From Mugil cephalus (taxonomy: Eukaryota; Chordata; Actinopteri; Mugiliformes; Mugilidae): a DNA stretch of 64,000 nucleotides. The stretch lies in assembly GCF_022458985.1 (NCBI RefSeq), contig NC_061785.1, positions 2,594,204 through 2,658,203 of the forward strand. The letters are read 5' to 3'. Below, piece after piece: positions 47,701 to 58,317 of the stretch. Position 1 is the first letter of the stretch. Every line of letters starts with the position of its first letter. The notes beneath the pieces are model-generated. The model was not told where the DNA came from. It saw nothing but the letters and a program-made list of their open reading frames with translations, and searched no databases. The translations under genes and the position numbers were made by a program.

Positions 47701-50445
47701 CCTCTCTGCACGTTTTATTTGATCAATTCCTTATTTTTAGTGTTGTAACCTAAAGTTCCACAGAAATGGACCGTAATGGTAAAATGCTGTAAGATGTCTT
47801 GTAAATTGTACATGTGGTCACTGTATGTGTTGTTTTCTTACAGCATTGTGGGACTTCCTTCTGGCCAGGGAATCTATCGTATCAGAATGATACCGTACCA
47901 GGACGCCGATTTCCTCTTCTCTCTGGCGAGTAGCAACAACATTGACGTGGAGATGAACCAGAGGTTGTACGTGGAGGTGCGGACGGACGGGGTCGACTCG
48001 CAGCAGATCTCCACCGTCCTGGACTCCTGCTGGGCCACGCCGGTCAACACTGCAGACTACCATGTGCGCTGGGATCTCATCTCTGCAGAGTAAAGGAGCT
48101 CCTTCCACCTCATCCACAATCCAGCCTACTTCTCTGGGAGTTAGTCCTAACCCTGATGTCTCTGTCTTCCAGGTGTCCTAACCCAGCAGACGGGACAGTG
48201 GAGCTGATTCAGAACGGCATCTCCACCGCGGCCCGCTTTTCCTTCAAGATGTTCACCTTCACCAACTTCAGCACTGTCTACCTGCACTGTAACGTCCACC
48301 TGTGTCTCCTCAGGAACAACGACTGCACGGCTGTACGTTTGATTCAGATTCAGAGAACATGATTTATCCCAACAGGGCAATAATTCATTTGCAGCTTTTC
48401 CACGCACATCCCACACAGTCAATGAATCAAACAAACAAGCCAAGATCAGTAAATTAGGATCAATAGTTGTAGAAATCTAATAAATAAATAAATAAATGGA
48501 TAATAAGATTCAATAAATGAACAGATAATAGATGAAACCTGATGTCACTGTCGTGTGGAAATACAGTGAATACAGCTAGACCGCTATGTTGATTATCAGA
48601 TCAAATTAAGGTCAACTGGACTCAACAATGATCCACACAAACTAGTATGGATTTGGAAAAGTGAATTAGAGGTCTTTTAGGGTAAGTAAATTATAGGTTA
48701 TTTCATTTATGATAAATGTAGTTAAATAAAAAATGCTTACACTAAGAACATTACTGAAGTGACATTAGCCATACAATACTGTGGTGTACTTTAGCGAAAA
48801 AAGTCACTTGAGGTATGACTTTATCAAAAAATACAGGATAAATTTATATTACCTGACAGAAAATGTGAACCACAACACCAGGTTTCGGTGCCTAGATTCC
48901 AGTTGTTTCTTCATAATGCAGCAATCCATCTACTTCTCATTTCTTTGGCTTTCGGGAGCCTGTAAAAATATATATCCGTCGGCTTTTTCACTCGGCTGCT
49001 TCAGTCAATCGCACAACAGCTCTTCCCCATTGTTTTAAATCTAGTTTTAGACGGTTTTAAAACCGATGACTGAAGCTAATGCTGCTAATCTCCGTGTTCA
49101 ACTGTCACTTTTTGACACTCAGCGGCCGTAACCATGGAGACGTCCGCTTGCTGTGACATCACGGCCATACGCTCTGTAGCAGAAGGAACAAAAGACTTTA
49201 CGTAACGATTTGTCCTACTGACAAATAGGAAGACCGGAAGGCAGCGATAAAAACTCGATTGACAAAATATGATCTGGCTCGTTTATTAATGATTGTGCCT
49301 AGTTCCTTCCAGAGTGTGGCTAAAATAGGGCTTAAAAGGTGACGTCGTTGCACAATGCATTGTGGGCAACACGCGCCATTTTTAGTGTTTGTTTACATTC
49401 ACTCCATTCACAGATCTGCCACTTTAAGGAGCGCCATTAAATTTAACGGAGCAGCACATTGAACCCTTCATATCAGTAGTCTTATCGGTAAGAACAGAAT
49501 GTCTTGGTATGTTCGGCTTACTGTAACTCCAACAACGGCGAGTTTTTTCGGTGTCATTTTACCAAATTGTGTCCTGGAGTCGCTCTTATTTGTGTCGGTT
49601 GGACTCTAAAATCGTTAAATAGTCAAATATGGTTGAACGCAGCTGTTTGTTGTCTGAGCCGAAGAGAAGAGCCGCTCTTTCAGACTCACTGCACCATTTT
49701 ATATCGCTAGCATTAATGCTAATACGCTAAAAGGACAAATAAAAATAAGTGCAGCGTCGCGCAACGTAACCAAAGCTCATTGCGGTTTTATGTCAACCTT
49801 TCGGACTATATTTTTCTGCTTAGTGCCAGTAATTCGTGTTCAAGCTATTGTTGTTTTCGGTGTTTTCTTTAAATTTGAGCCGTGACTCAAACGTAGTCCC
49901 AAGATAATTGGTTTTGATTTCTTTTTTCCTGCAGCACTGTTACCCTGGTTACCATGGGCGGGTCAGGAGGGACGTGACCCCCGAAAACACCGCAGCCATC
50001 TCACTAGGACCCCTGGTTATGAGTCCACTCAGCAGGAACAGGAGAGGTAAAGCTCTCTCTTCCTCCTCATCAGATTCTTATTAATGACACAGAGGTCAAG
50101 CTCAGTGCTGCCACCTCGTGTTTAGTTCTGGTTTCTCACTAGAAAAATCTTCACTGCAAGTTCTGCAGTTTCTTCTTCATTTTTCCTTTCTTCCTTCTCT
50201 TCCTCCTTCCCCATCTATTTATCCTTCTCCTCCTGTCTGTCTTCTCATGTCCTGCTTCTTCTCATCTTCCTCTTCGCCCTTCCTCCTCATCTACATCTTC
50301 TCCTCCTCCTCCTTCTTCTTCCCAGTAAACAGTAACTTTGCTTCTTGTTCTTTCAGAAATCCAGATGTCTAGTGCTGCCTCCTGTCGTCTGACAGCGACT
50401 CTGACTCTGATCATCAGTTTGTTGACGACTAAGACTCTGATCTAG
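35772..50445 (+). CDS. tecta-like: Gene C: complete alpha-tectorin-like protein, 2076 aa
   Basis: Exons: 35772-35817, 35933-35956, 36263-36378, 36489-36767, 36854-36949, 38541-38706, 38867-39267, 39354-39927, 40020-40603, 41176-41731, 42281-42879, 43098-43255, 43427-43827, 43926-44122, 44741-45136, 45696-45979, 46410-46684, 46782-46907, 46997-47181, 47526-47686, 47844-48089, 48173-48332, 49935-50046, 50357-50445. They total 6231 nt with an open frame. Domain order is the same as gene B. Differences: TIL1 has CGV instead of CGC (Val codon 40193-40195); exon 21 is 6 nt shorter; the ZP domain has FGCEYP where A and B have FCCEYP; exon 6 uses a CGAG acceptor and so starts with Ala instead of Val. 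Predicted to be secreted and then GPI-anchored. Exons 7-10 are closest to gene D. Confidence 0.93.
36958..37950. mobile_element. Non-autonomous DNA element in intron 5 of gene C
   Basis: Inverted ends of about 25 bp: left 37003-37027 (TATAGAGGGTATGCATTGAC...) and right 37816-37841 (GTGACGTCACGTTCATGCCC...). No transposase reading frame is seen. The element probably extends a little beyond both ends, because fragments in B intron 5 and D intron 5 share the sequence after 37841. The rest of the intron to 38540 is unassigned. Confidence 0.6.
40820..41060. repeat. CT-rich tract in intron 9 of gene C with (CTT)n
   Basis: Polypyrimidine run ending in a near-perfect CTT array at about 41027-41055. 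The matching tract in D lacks the CTT array. Confidence 0.75.
41750..42060. repeat. Purine-rich degenerate minisatellite in intron 10 of gene C
   Basis: Same unit family as A, B and D. The first 280 bp are almost identical to gene D. Confidence 0.6.
44220..44600. mobile_element. Insert in intron 14 of gene C
   Basis: Extra sequence compared with A and B, which have 189- and 227-bp introns here against 618 bp in C. It starts with a CAAAGTCAACTTTTATTGTC retroposon-end-like piece near 44268, then a purine-rich GGAAAGGATGA-type low-complexity stretch. Confidence 0.5.
48380..49900. repeat. Intron 22 of gene C: DNA-element relics
   Basis: 48540-49190 resembles the element in intron 5 of gene C, including a decayed right end (GCTGTGACATCACGGCCATA). 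49200-49930 matches 6290-7000 of A and 30430-31113 of B almost base for base. Confidence 0.5.
50100..50330. repeat. CT-rich tract in intron 23 of gene C
   Basis: Near-identical to gene A 7170-7400, unlike the shortened intron in gene B. Confidence 0.6.
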
Positions 50446-50460
50446 AAACCAGACATGGTC

Positions 50461-50548
50461 CACACACTAACACACACACACACACACACACACTAACACT
50501 CACAGACACACACACAGACACACACACACACACACACTAACACTCACA

Positions 50549-50586
<38 letters not shown>

Positions 50587-50648
50587 CACTCACAGACACA
50601 CACACAGACACACACACACACACACACACACTAACACAAACACAAACA

Positions 50649-50688
<40 letters not shown>
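50461..50688. repeat. Long interrupted (CA)n array after gene C stop
   Basis: About 228 bp of CA with CTAACACTCACAGA interruptions that are themselves repeated at higher order. Candidate AATAAA at 50714-50719 follows. Confidence 0.9.
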
Positions 50689-50691
<3 letters not shown>

Positions 50692-50796
50692 AATTAAGTA
50701 AAATTAAGGTCAAAATAAATCAATAATCAAAGGTGTCAATGTTATTTTAAGATATTCTTGCAGTACAACAAAATTTTGTTTTAAGTTTTGTCTGCG

Positions 50797-50960
50797 AGCT
50801 CCTCCTCTCATTAGTCTCACATGTCTCTCATTAGCTCCTCCCCTCATTCGTCTCACCTGTCTCTTATTAGCTCCTCCCCTCATTACTCTCACCTGTCTCT
50901 TATTAGCTCCTCCCCTCATTCGTCTCATCTGTCTCTCATTAGCTCCTCCCCTCATTAGTC
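50797..50960. repeat. 36-bp tandem minisatellite, about 4.6 copies
   Basis: Units start at 50797, 50833, 50869, 50905 and 50941, each beginning AGCTCCTCC and ending in TGTCTCTYATT. Because 36 is a multiple of 3, the minus strand shows a spurious 12-residue repeat frame. Confidence 0.9.
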
Positions 50961-51274
50961 TTGTTTTTGACCCTTACCTGTTCTTGGAGCTGAGTTTTTG
51001 TCCTCCCTGTCTTAAGTCCTGGGTTTTAAATTTGTATTAAACAAATGTTGTCTTCTTGTCTGCCTCCTTCTTTCTCCTCACCACAAACATTTTCGACCTG
51101 AAGGGTATCACTATTTTATCATCACAATCATTTAACATATTTATATTAAAACATCCAAACATAGAGATCACGTCCAGCTTCACGTTCTTCTGTTCAGAGC
51201 TGACTTCCACTTTAGTGCGGACTAAAACTTAGATATTACAAAATAAACCAGAAGACATATGTTATCCAACCAGA

Positions 51275-51770
51275 GGCCGGTATCACGAAGCGAACTCAGC
51301 TTCCTCTACCTTATCCAGCTGAATCTATCCACAACAATGACAATCTGGATAGCAGTATCACGACGCTGGTTATCATCTTGGTAACTTAACCCAGGTTTGT
51401 CTTGTTGTGAATCAGTGAACGCGCACGTATAAGGGCGGGTTTTAAGGCAGCAGACCAATCACAATCATGAAGACTTCAAGACTGATTCTCTCCAATATGA
51501 AGAAGAAAAAGTAAATCTCACTCAAAATCTCAAAAAGTCAAACACCGCGGCTGCATCGAAGAGACGCCAAATGGCGTGTAAAGGATTGCAGATTGAATAA
51601 ATGTGCAAATTACACATCAATGCCACCATTAGTTTACATTTAACGAAGCCATGAATCTCAATCACTGCGCTGCATAGATGAATCGCGTGTATGACAATTA
51701 GTGTCATTCCCCCAGATGTGACCCCTCTGGAGTAAAAAGAAGGTGGGAGCAGATAAAAACCAAGCACAAA
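51275..51770. mobile_element. Putative Harbinger-type non-autonomous element
   Basis: Starts with GAGGCCGGTATCACGAAGC and contains GCAGACCAATCACAATCATG, words seen in fish PIF/Harbinger-type repeats. No transposase frame. Boundaries are uncertain; 51771-52110 is unassigned. Confidence 0.35.
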
Positions 51771-52319
51771 AGCATAATTTCATCTGGGGAGTAGGATTTC
51801 TATAATGTTACATGTGCTACAATAAAGCTGGAAGCTGATGCCTCAGTTACAGCATATCAATACATCAAGTCTGAGCTGTGTTTGAGCTTAGCGGGGACAA
51901 ATAGCTAAGATACCCTCTTCTTTGTGTGATTATCTCCTGGAAGATGCGTTCACGCCGTAACGCTCTTCTCATGATTTGTGCTCCATTTTCTCCATTTTCT
52001 CAAATCTGAAACATTTTTTACAACATAAAACGTATATGAGAATATCCAAAGATATAGAAAATATATATAAAAAGAAAGATACATAATTATATAAAATTCT
52101 ACATTATAATTATGGACATGAAGATATGTGGCAATATTAAACGTACAAATATACTCTCTTGTATAAGAGAGTATATGTATGAAACCTATACAAGACAAAT
52201 ACGAGAATTACAGTCAGGAAGCAAAAAATATACAAAATACACACGCACATAAACTATATTTATAAAATATAAAGCATATATCTATAAGAATATCCAAAGA
52301 TATATATAAAATAAAAAAA

Positions 52320-55015
52320 TACAGAAAGTATATATGAAAAACGAAACAAGCATCACGTCTGAGGAGAAAAGGAAATCGATAGAAGGTCTCAAAGAAGAGA
52401 AAATCCCTCAAAGTGCAGAATAAACAGAAAGACCAGTTGTGGAGCTGAAAACACGGTGGCAGAACTTGAACAATATTCGAGAATCAACAGCATCATAATC
52501 TCAGGTTTGGACATTAAACCTCTGTTCTTCACCCATGCAGTAACTCAACAAATTCAGTGGACAATGTCAGACTTCCTCCAGACCCATGGAATTACACTGG
52601 ATATCAACAATATAGAGGCCTGCCATCTTCTTCCTCAGAGAAACAAAAATGACAAATCGGCTGTAATCTATATCTATATCATATAGAAAAAAAAACTAAA
52701 TTGCACCGTGAAAACAAGGTCAACGGCTAAAGGGAAGGAACACTTGACTAAAAAAGAACGCAGACATAGTCCGAAAGTCCGACAACTGAGATACCAGAAG
52801 AAGACACATGTTACATGGATGTCAAATTGCAAGATCTTTATAAAACTAAATGGAGACAGACACTGACACTGATTTTGTGGTGGGAAACAGTGACTGCTGT
52901 TACTACACGGATGACCAGGACAACAATAAAGTCATCTAACACATGGAGGGTCAATCATACACCTCAATAGCAGGAGTTTATATGCAAAAAAGTATCATCG
53001 CCAGCTGTGTTGACAGAGCTCCCAGCTCCAGAATAGAATATTGTAAAAATGCCACCGAAGGTTTGTTTGCAAACACTGAACAGAACATTACTTTAATTTG
53101 CAGTGACTTCAATGCCGACGTATTAAATCCCAACAAAATAGAATCAATTGATGATTCTTGTGCTGCAATGTACAGTATGAGTTTATACCCTACCATCACA
53201 AAACCAAGTAGAATAACAGCTAATTCAGCAACAATTATAGATGACATTTACACCAGTTATTTAGAGGGCAATGCCCTCAGTGAAATACTAGTAAATGATG
53301 TTCATGATCATTGCCAGTCTTTGTAATATATGACTATGAACTTAAATTTATGAAGAACATGAAATAAGACAGAAAGATCAAAGATGAGATGAAGAGATGA
53401 TATTTTATAGAGAATGACGAGGCATTCAAAGAGATGTGTTGGAAGGCTTCAACAGTGGCTTCAGAACATACAGATCAACCCAGTGGCTTAAATGGAACTG
53501 GTTGAAAAGTTAACAAGTGCAATAGATGATAAGAAGTATCAGGGGGTGTGTTTATAGAACTACAGAAAGCTACTGACACAATAGATCATGACATTTTACT
53601 ATAAAAGCTGGAAAGATATGGGATTAGGGGAATAGAGGTGAACTGGATAAAGAGCTACGTTGAAAATAGACAGTAGTTTGTTCAGATTGGTGTTACTAAG
53701 TTCACACTTGCAGACATTACACATGGAGTACCACATGGGTCATTTCTAGGACCAAAATGACTCATTCTGTACATCAACGACATATGCAGTGTCTCTAATA
53801 TATTGAATTGTGCTGTTTTTTCAGCAGCTTCTGGGGTTTTGTCTCTGGAGAGTTGGAAAAGCTCAAGTTTGATGCAAACCAATTATCATTAACCATAAAC
53901 AAAGAAATAAATATATGATGTTTGGGAAATCTGATAAAGAACTGTAAACACCAACTGAAGTAATGATTCACAGTGTTATCAGACACTGTGTCGTAGTGTC
54001 ATAAGAGTTTATGAGTTTTCATTTTAGGGGTAATCATTGACTACAAGTTGACACGTGCTCAATTACAAATCATTGTACACACTGGAGTACTACGAACACA
54101 CCAATGCATTGTTACTGAAACCAAGGGCATTGAAGTTCAAGATCTGGTTGATTACAACATTGCACAAATTTTGTATAAAGCATGGCATAATCTACTACCA
54201 GGAAGTATTAACAAAATGTTTAGAGATAGAGATTGAATGTAAACCCTAAGATGGAGAGAGTGTCACACCGTGGTGAGGGTGTCTTGTCTTGGGGTTGTTT
54301 TGTCCTGTCATTTCCTGTTTTATTTTGAAAAGTAATTCTGCTCTCGTTTCAGGTCACTTGCCCTTCCTCATGTGTCACCAGTCTGATTGTCTTCCCTGAT
54401 TCCTGATTGTGTCCACCTGTCCCCTATTCCCCTCCATGTGTTTAAGTAGTCTGTGTTCCCCTTGTCTCGTGCCAGAGTGTTATCGTCGTCAACCTGTTCT
54501 CGTGCCTCGTTTCATGTCTTCAACCAGAGAAGTTTTCTAGTAAGCCTGTGAATCCTCTCGAAGAGAGAGTTTTTGTTTGTTAAGTCTTTTCTTAGTTTAG
54601 ATCCTTAGTCCTGAGGTTTTCCTCCATTCGGAGTGTTTTGTGTTTTTTTTTTTTTATTTGTTTCTTTGATTTGAGTTTTCCTCCTTCTGGAGAGTTTTTT
54701 TCGTTTTCAGTAGTCAGATTAACGTCTAGGTTTTTTTGTAGCCATTTGTTTGTCCCTCTGTGAGGGATCTCTGAAGAATCCAAATAAAGCCTTTTGTCAT
54801 CTCTGCATTGTGAGTCCTGCTTTGAGTCTCGGCCTGACAGAGGGAACTTACAACAACCAAGTTTTCATACCACATTTAAAAGTATAACAGTCTTTGGAGT
54901 GAAACTACGGAACAGCTTACCAGTGGAAATAAAGGAGAGTAAAAGTGTTGTCCATTTAAAAATAAAATTTAAAAATAACATATTTGAAAAATTTAGACAA
55001 ATATAAGACTTTTTT
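52320..55015 (+). mobile_element. Decayed non-LTR retrotransposon upstream of gene D, copy 1
   Basis: ORF1-like piece at 52456-52683, endonuclease C-terminus at 52943-53323, RT traces at 53560-53930, and an RT C-terminal piece at 54048-54236 (LVDYNIAQILYKAWHNLLPG). It continues after the 54261-54839 insert with VFGVKLRNSLPVEIKESKS (54888-54950). Near-identical to the element upstream of gene C in the shared part, but C has about 165 extra bp near 32848-33015. Confidence 0.7.
54261..54839 (+). mobile_element. 579-bp TG...CA-bounded insert, solo-LTR-like
   Basis: Starts TGTCACACCG and ends CGGCCTGACA, so it has TG...CA ends with a short inverted TGTCA/TGACA. It contains an AATAAA near 54783 close to the 3' end and splits the C-terminal RT frame of the LINE. 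Flanks GAGAG and GAGGG are a poor 5-bp duplication. It could also be a TIR-bearing DNA element. No viral coding is present. Confidence 0.5.
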
Positions 55016-55082
55016 TTTTTCTCTTTTCCTTTCGTCTGGTGCCTGTGATTGAGACCTGTGCACCTGTAGACACATTATGTAT

Positions 55083-55390
55083 GTAAATAAGTCATTGACT
55101 ATTGCCCTGGAGGAGTACTTGGAGGAGGTACATAAAGATAAGCAAAGGTTTAGGAAGATGGCATTCCCCTCTGATATTCCACCAGTTGGGGAGATAGGTA
55201 GTCAGTGCAATGAGATTCAGGAAGTGGTGAGGCGTGCAAAAGCCTCTTTATCGCCTGCTTGAGTGAGATTTCTTTGGAAGTTGATGAAGGTAGTATGGAA
55301 GAAACAGGTTATTCCCAAAGCATGGTGCAGAGAAGAGGAAATTTTCATTCCTAAAGTGAGGGGTTTGTTAGAGATAAATCACTTTCTTCA
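55083..55390 (+). mobile_element. Fragment of a second LINE type (RT N-terminal region)
   Basis: Translates to QEVVRRAKASLSP and, after a frame break, FLWKLMKVVWKKQVIPKAW, a block typical of another fish reverse transcriptase family. Clade not assigned. It sits between two pieces of the other LINE. Confidence 0.5.
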
Positions 55391-57110
55391 GTGGCTTTAA
55401 TGGAAATGGTTGAGAAATTATCAAGTACACTAGTTGATAGGAAGTATCAGGGGGTGTGTTTATAGATCTCCAGAAAGCTACTGACACATGGAGTACCACA
55501 GGGGTCAATTCTTGGACCAAAATGATTCATTATGTACATCAACAATATAAGCAGTGTCTCTAATATATTGAATTGTATTGTTTTTGCTGATGACACAGAT
55601 GTTTTCTGTACAGGGAAAAAATCTTCAGCAGCTTCTGGAGAGTTGGAAAAGCTCAAGTTGTGGTAAATTATCATTAAAACATATATATATGATTTTTTTG
55701 GAAATCTGAAAAAAGAACCAGAAACACCAACTGAAATAATGATTGACAGTGTTATCAGACACTGTGTCACAGTGTCATAAGAGTTTATGAGTTTACATTT
55801 TTAGGGGTAAGTAGAATAACAGCTAATTCAGCAACAATTATAGATGACATTTACACCAGTTATTTAGAGGGCAATGCCCTCAGTGAAATACTAGTAAATG
55901 ATGTTCATGATCATTGCCAGTCTTTGTAATATATGACTATGAACTTAAATTTATGAAGAACATGAAATAAGACAGAAGAGATCAAAGACAGAAGATATAA
56001 TAAAATGACAATATAATGAGAAGTGCATAATGTGGCCAAGAATGGAGAAGGGTCTATCAAGCCGTAGGTGTGCTCATGATAACTTTTTGGATATTTTTAT
56101 CAACATATGACAGAATCTTACCAATGAAACCTTGCAAGTGGAAATGCCTACAAAAATGAACACATTGTACAAAAAAAATAACAGTAAATAGAACTAAGGG
56201 AAATAAAGTCAAATATAAAAATAAACATGCAGATATAATTAGGAAATGTAAAAAGGGTTATTAATATAATAATGCACTTAAAAAATAATATCAGAGGCAC
56301 ATGGAAAACTTACTTTAGAAAGAAGAAAACCCAGCAAGAGTTTCCTTGAATATTTTATAGAGAATGACGAGGCATTCAAAGAGATGTGGTGGAAGGCTTC
56401 AACAGTGGCTTCAGAGCACACAGATCAACCCAGTGGCTTAAATGGAACTGGTTGAAAAGTTAACAAGTGCAATAGATGATAAGAAGCATCAGAGGGTGTG
56501 TTTATAGAACTCCAGAAAATAGACAATAGTTTGTTCAGATTGGTGTTACTAAGTTCACACTTGCAGACATTACACATGGAGTACCACAGGGGTCATTTCT
56601 AGGACCAAAATGATTCATTCTGTACATCAACGACATATGCAGTGTCTCTAATATATTGAATTGTGCTGTTTTTTCAGCAGCTTCTGGGGTTTTGTTTCTG
56701 GAGAGTTGGAAAAGCTCAAGTTTGATGCAAACCAATTATCATTAACCATAAACAAAGAAATAAATATATGATTTTTGGGAAATCTGATAAAGAACTGTAA
56801 ACACCAACTGAAGTAATGATTGACAGTGTTATCAGACACTGTGTCGTAGTGTCATAAGAGTTTATGAGTTTTCATTTATAGGGCTAATCATTGACTACAA
56901 CTTGAACTGGAAGTCAATGTTAAATAAGTCAGGTCCAAACTTTCACTTTTCAATTTCTTTCAGTACAGCCAGAGATAAAATACCACACAAATCCTAAAAC
57001 ACACATTAAAAACTTAAAACTGATTGGTTACTTAAAAATGCATAAGAAATTTTGAGTATTGGGTCATTTTGGTTCCAGTGATCCACTAATAAAGGCTGTG
57101 CTTTTATTTT
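55391..57110 (+). mobile_element. Decayed non-LTR retrotransposon upstream of gene D, copy 2
   Basis: RT traces at 55440-55660, including a better preserved FADD-type block (GCTGATGACACAGATG), then 55806-57110 equal to 33235-34560 upstream of C. The repeat of the same segments within 5 kb shows local duplication. Confidence 0.65.
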
Positions 57111-57640
57111 TTATTTATTGTCGCCGTGCTTCGTGTCAAAATAAAGACCTTTGAAAGTTCGTCACTCCACTCCAGAAGTATCAGAAAATAAATTCATACA
57201 AACATTTGTGTCAAACTACTTCTCTGCTCATTAACCTGTCAAGTGATTCAAGCCATGCGTGGTTCTTCTTAGAGGACATAGTTCAATTCCGTGAGTCACA
57301 AATCCAGAGAAGTTTATGGTCTTCAAGAATGAATAAATAAATCCATTTGGCTTCATGCAAGAACATTTTTCGTATTGTTATCCTACCTATCTTACCTTTT
57401 GTCTTATGTTGAGACATGCCCCGTCAGATTCAACAACTAATTAATTAGACTAATTTCAAGTGACTCTTACATCTGGGACCTAAAAGAAAATTCTAAACAG
57501 GAAAAAAAAAGTTCAATGCAGCAAGTTCACCTAAATCATTCGTAAGCAACATTTAATATCACCTTTGTGCGTAAGAATGGTTCTTGCATGAGGCCCATTG
57601 TTTTATAATTAAAAAATTCTTTAATTGTTGCTGATCACAC

Positions 57641-57970
57641 CGTATGTTTACATGCACTTGAAAAACAAAAAAACAACTAATTTTGCCTTATTCAGACTTC
57701 AGCTGGACAATTTAAGTGCCGACTAAAATCAGAATTCTCCTTATGCATTTAAAACACTCGGATAATGAGATTGGAAATCCTTTTTCTCTGCCATGTATAC
57801 ACCTTAATCACACTTTTAACTGGATAACATGTGCGCGCATGCACCACAACTGCTGTGCTGGTGTATGACCCTGGACCAAAAACATCCAAGAAACCTGGTT
57901 GCAGAAGAAGAAGGTAAAGAGAGCTGGTAGATGAACCACTTACATAAGAGATTTATGTAATTCTTATTGT
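57641..57970. mobile_element. Putative MITE upstream of gene D promoter
   Basis: Ortholog-like copy of 35101-35435 at the same distance from the TATA box; absent from gene B. Confidence 0.55.
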
Positions 57971-58021
57971 TCTCTGAGACCAAAGGAATGAGTTGCGATC
58001 ATGAGGGAGCAGTAGATTCTA

Positions 58022-58154
58022 AGGTGTGATACACCTCACCTGATAAAACAAACGCTCTGTGGACCCGTGCCAGCCTCTTTACTATATAAAGTCTGTGTGA
58101 CCGTCTCCAGTTGCACTTGAGATGAAGACAAAACTAACGAACAAGCTCATGAAG
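58022..58154 (+). promoter_or_regulatory. Gene D core promoter and first exon
   Basis: AGGTGTGA at 58022-58029, TATATAAA at 58083-58090, leader exon to 58154 (GTAATT donor), second exon from 58294. Very similar to gene C. Confidence 0.65.
58122..58154 (+). other. Upstream ORF in gene D leader
   Basis: ATG 58122 begins MKTKLTNKLMK and, after splicing to 58294, ends with GTT TGA, 18 bp before the main ATG. Same layout as gene C, with Lys-to-Asn at position 7. Confidence 0.55.
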
Positions 58155-58317
58155 GTAATTTTTTTTTCATATTATTATTTGCACACTTATATAAGACAGT
58201 GGCATTTTCTTCTAGCTCTATTGGATATTGCAGTCATCGGCATTATCCAGATCAACATGCATTCAACCCTCTTTTTATTTTTTATGTTTGCAGGTTTGAC
58301 TTTCAAACTTTTGAAGA

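Noticed and set aside
50710..50955. Minus-strand frame with repeated 12-residue RGGAN units
   Set aside because: It is produced by the 36-bp minisatellite, whose length is a multiple of three; no gene context.
52943..53323. 127-codon forward frame as a host gene
   Set aside because: It contains the endonuclease motif of a LINE and is repeated at 33091 and 55806 within decayed element copies.
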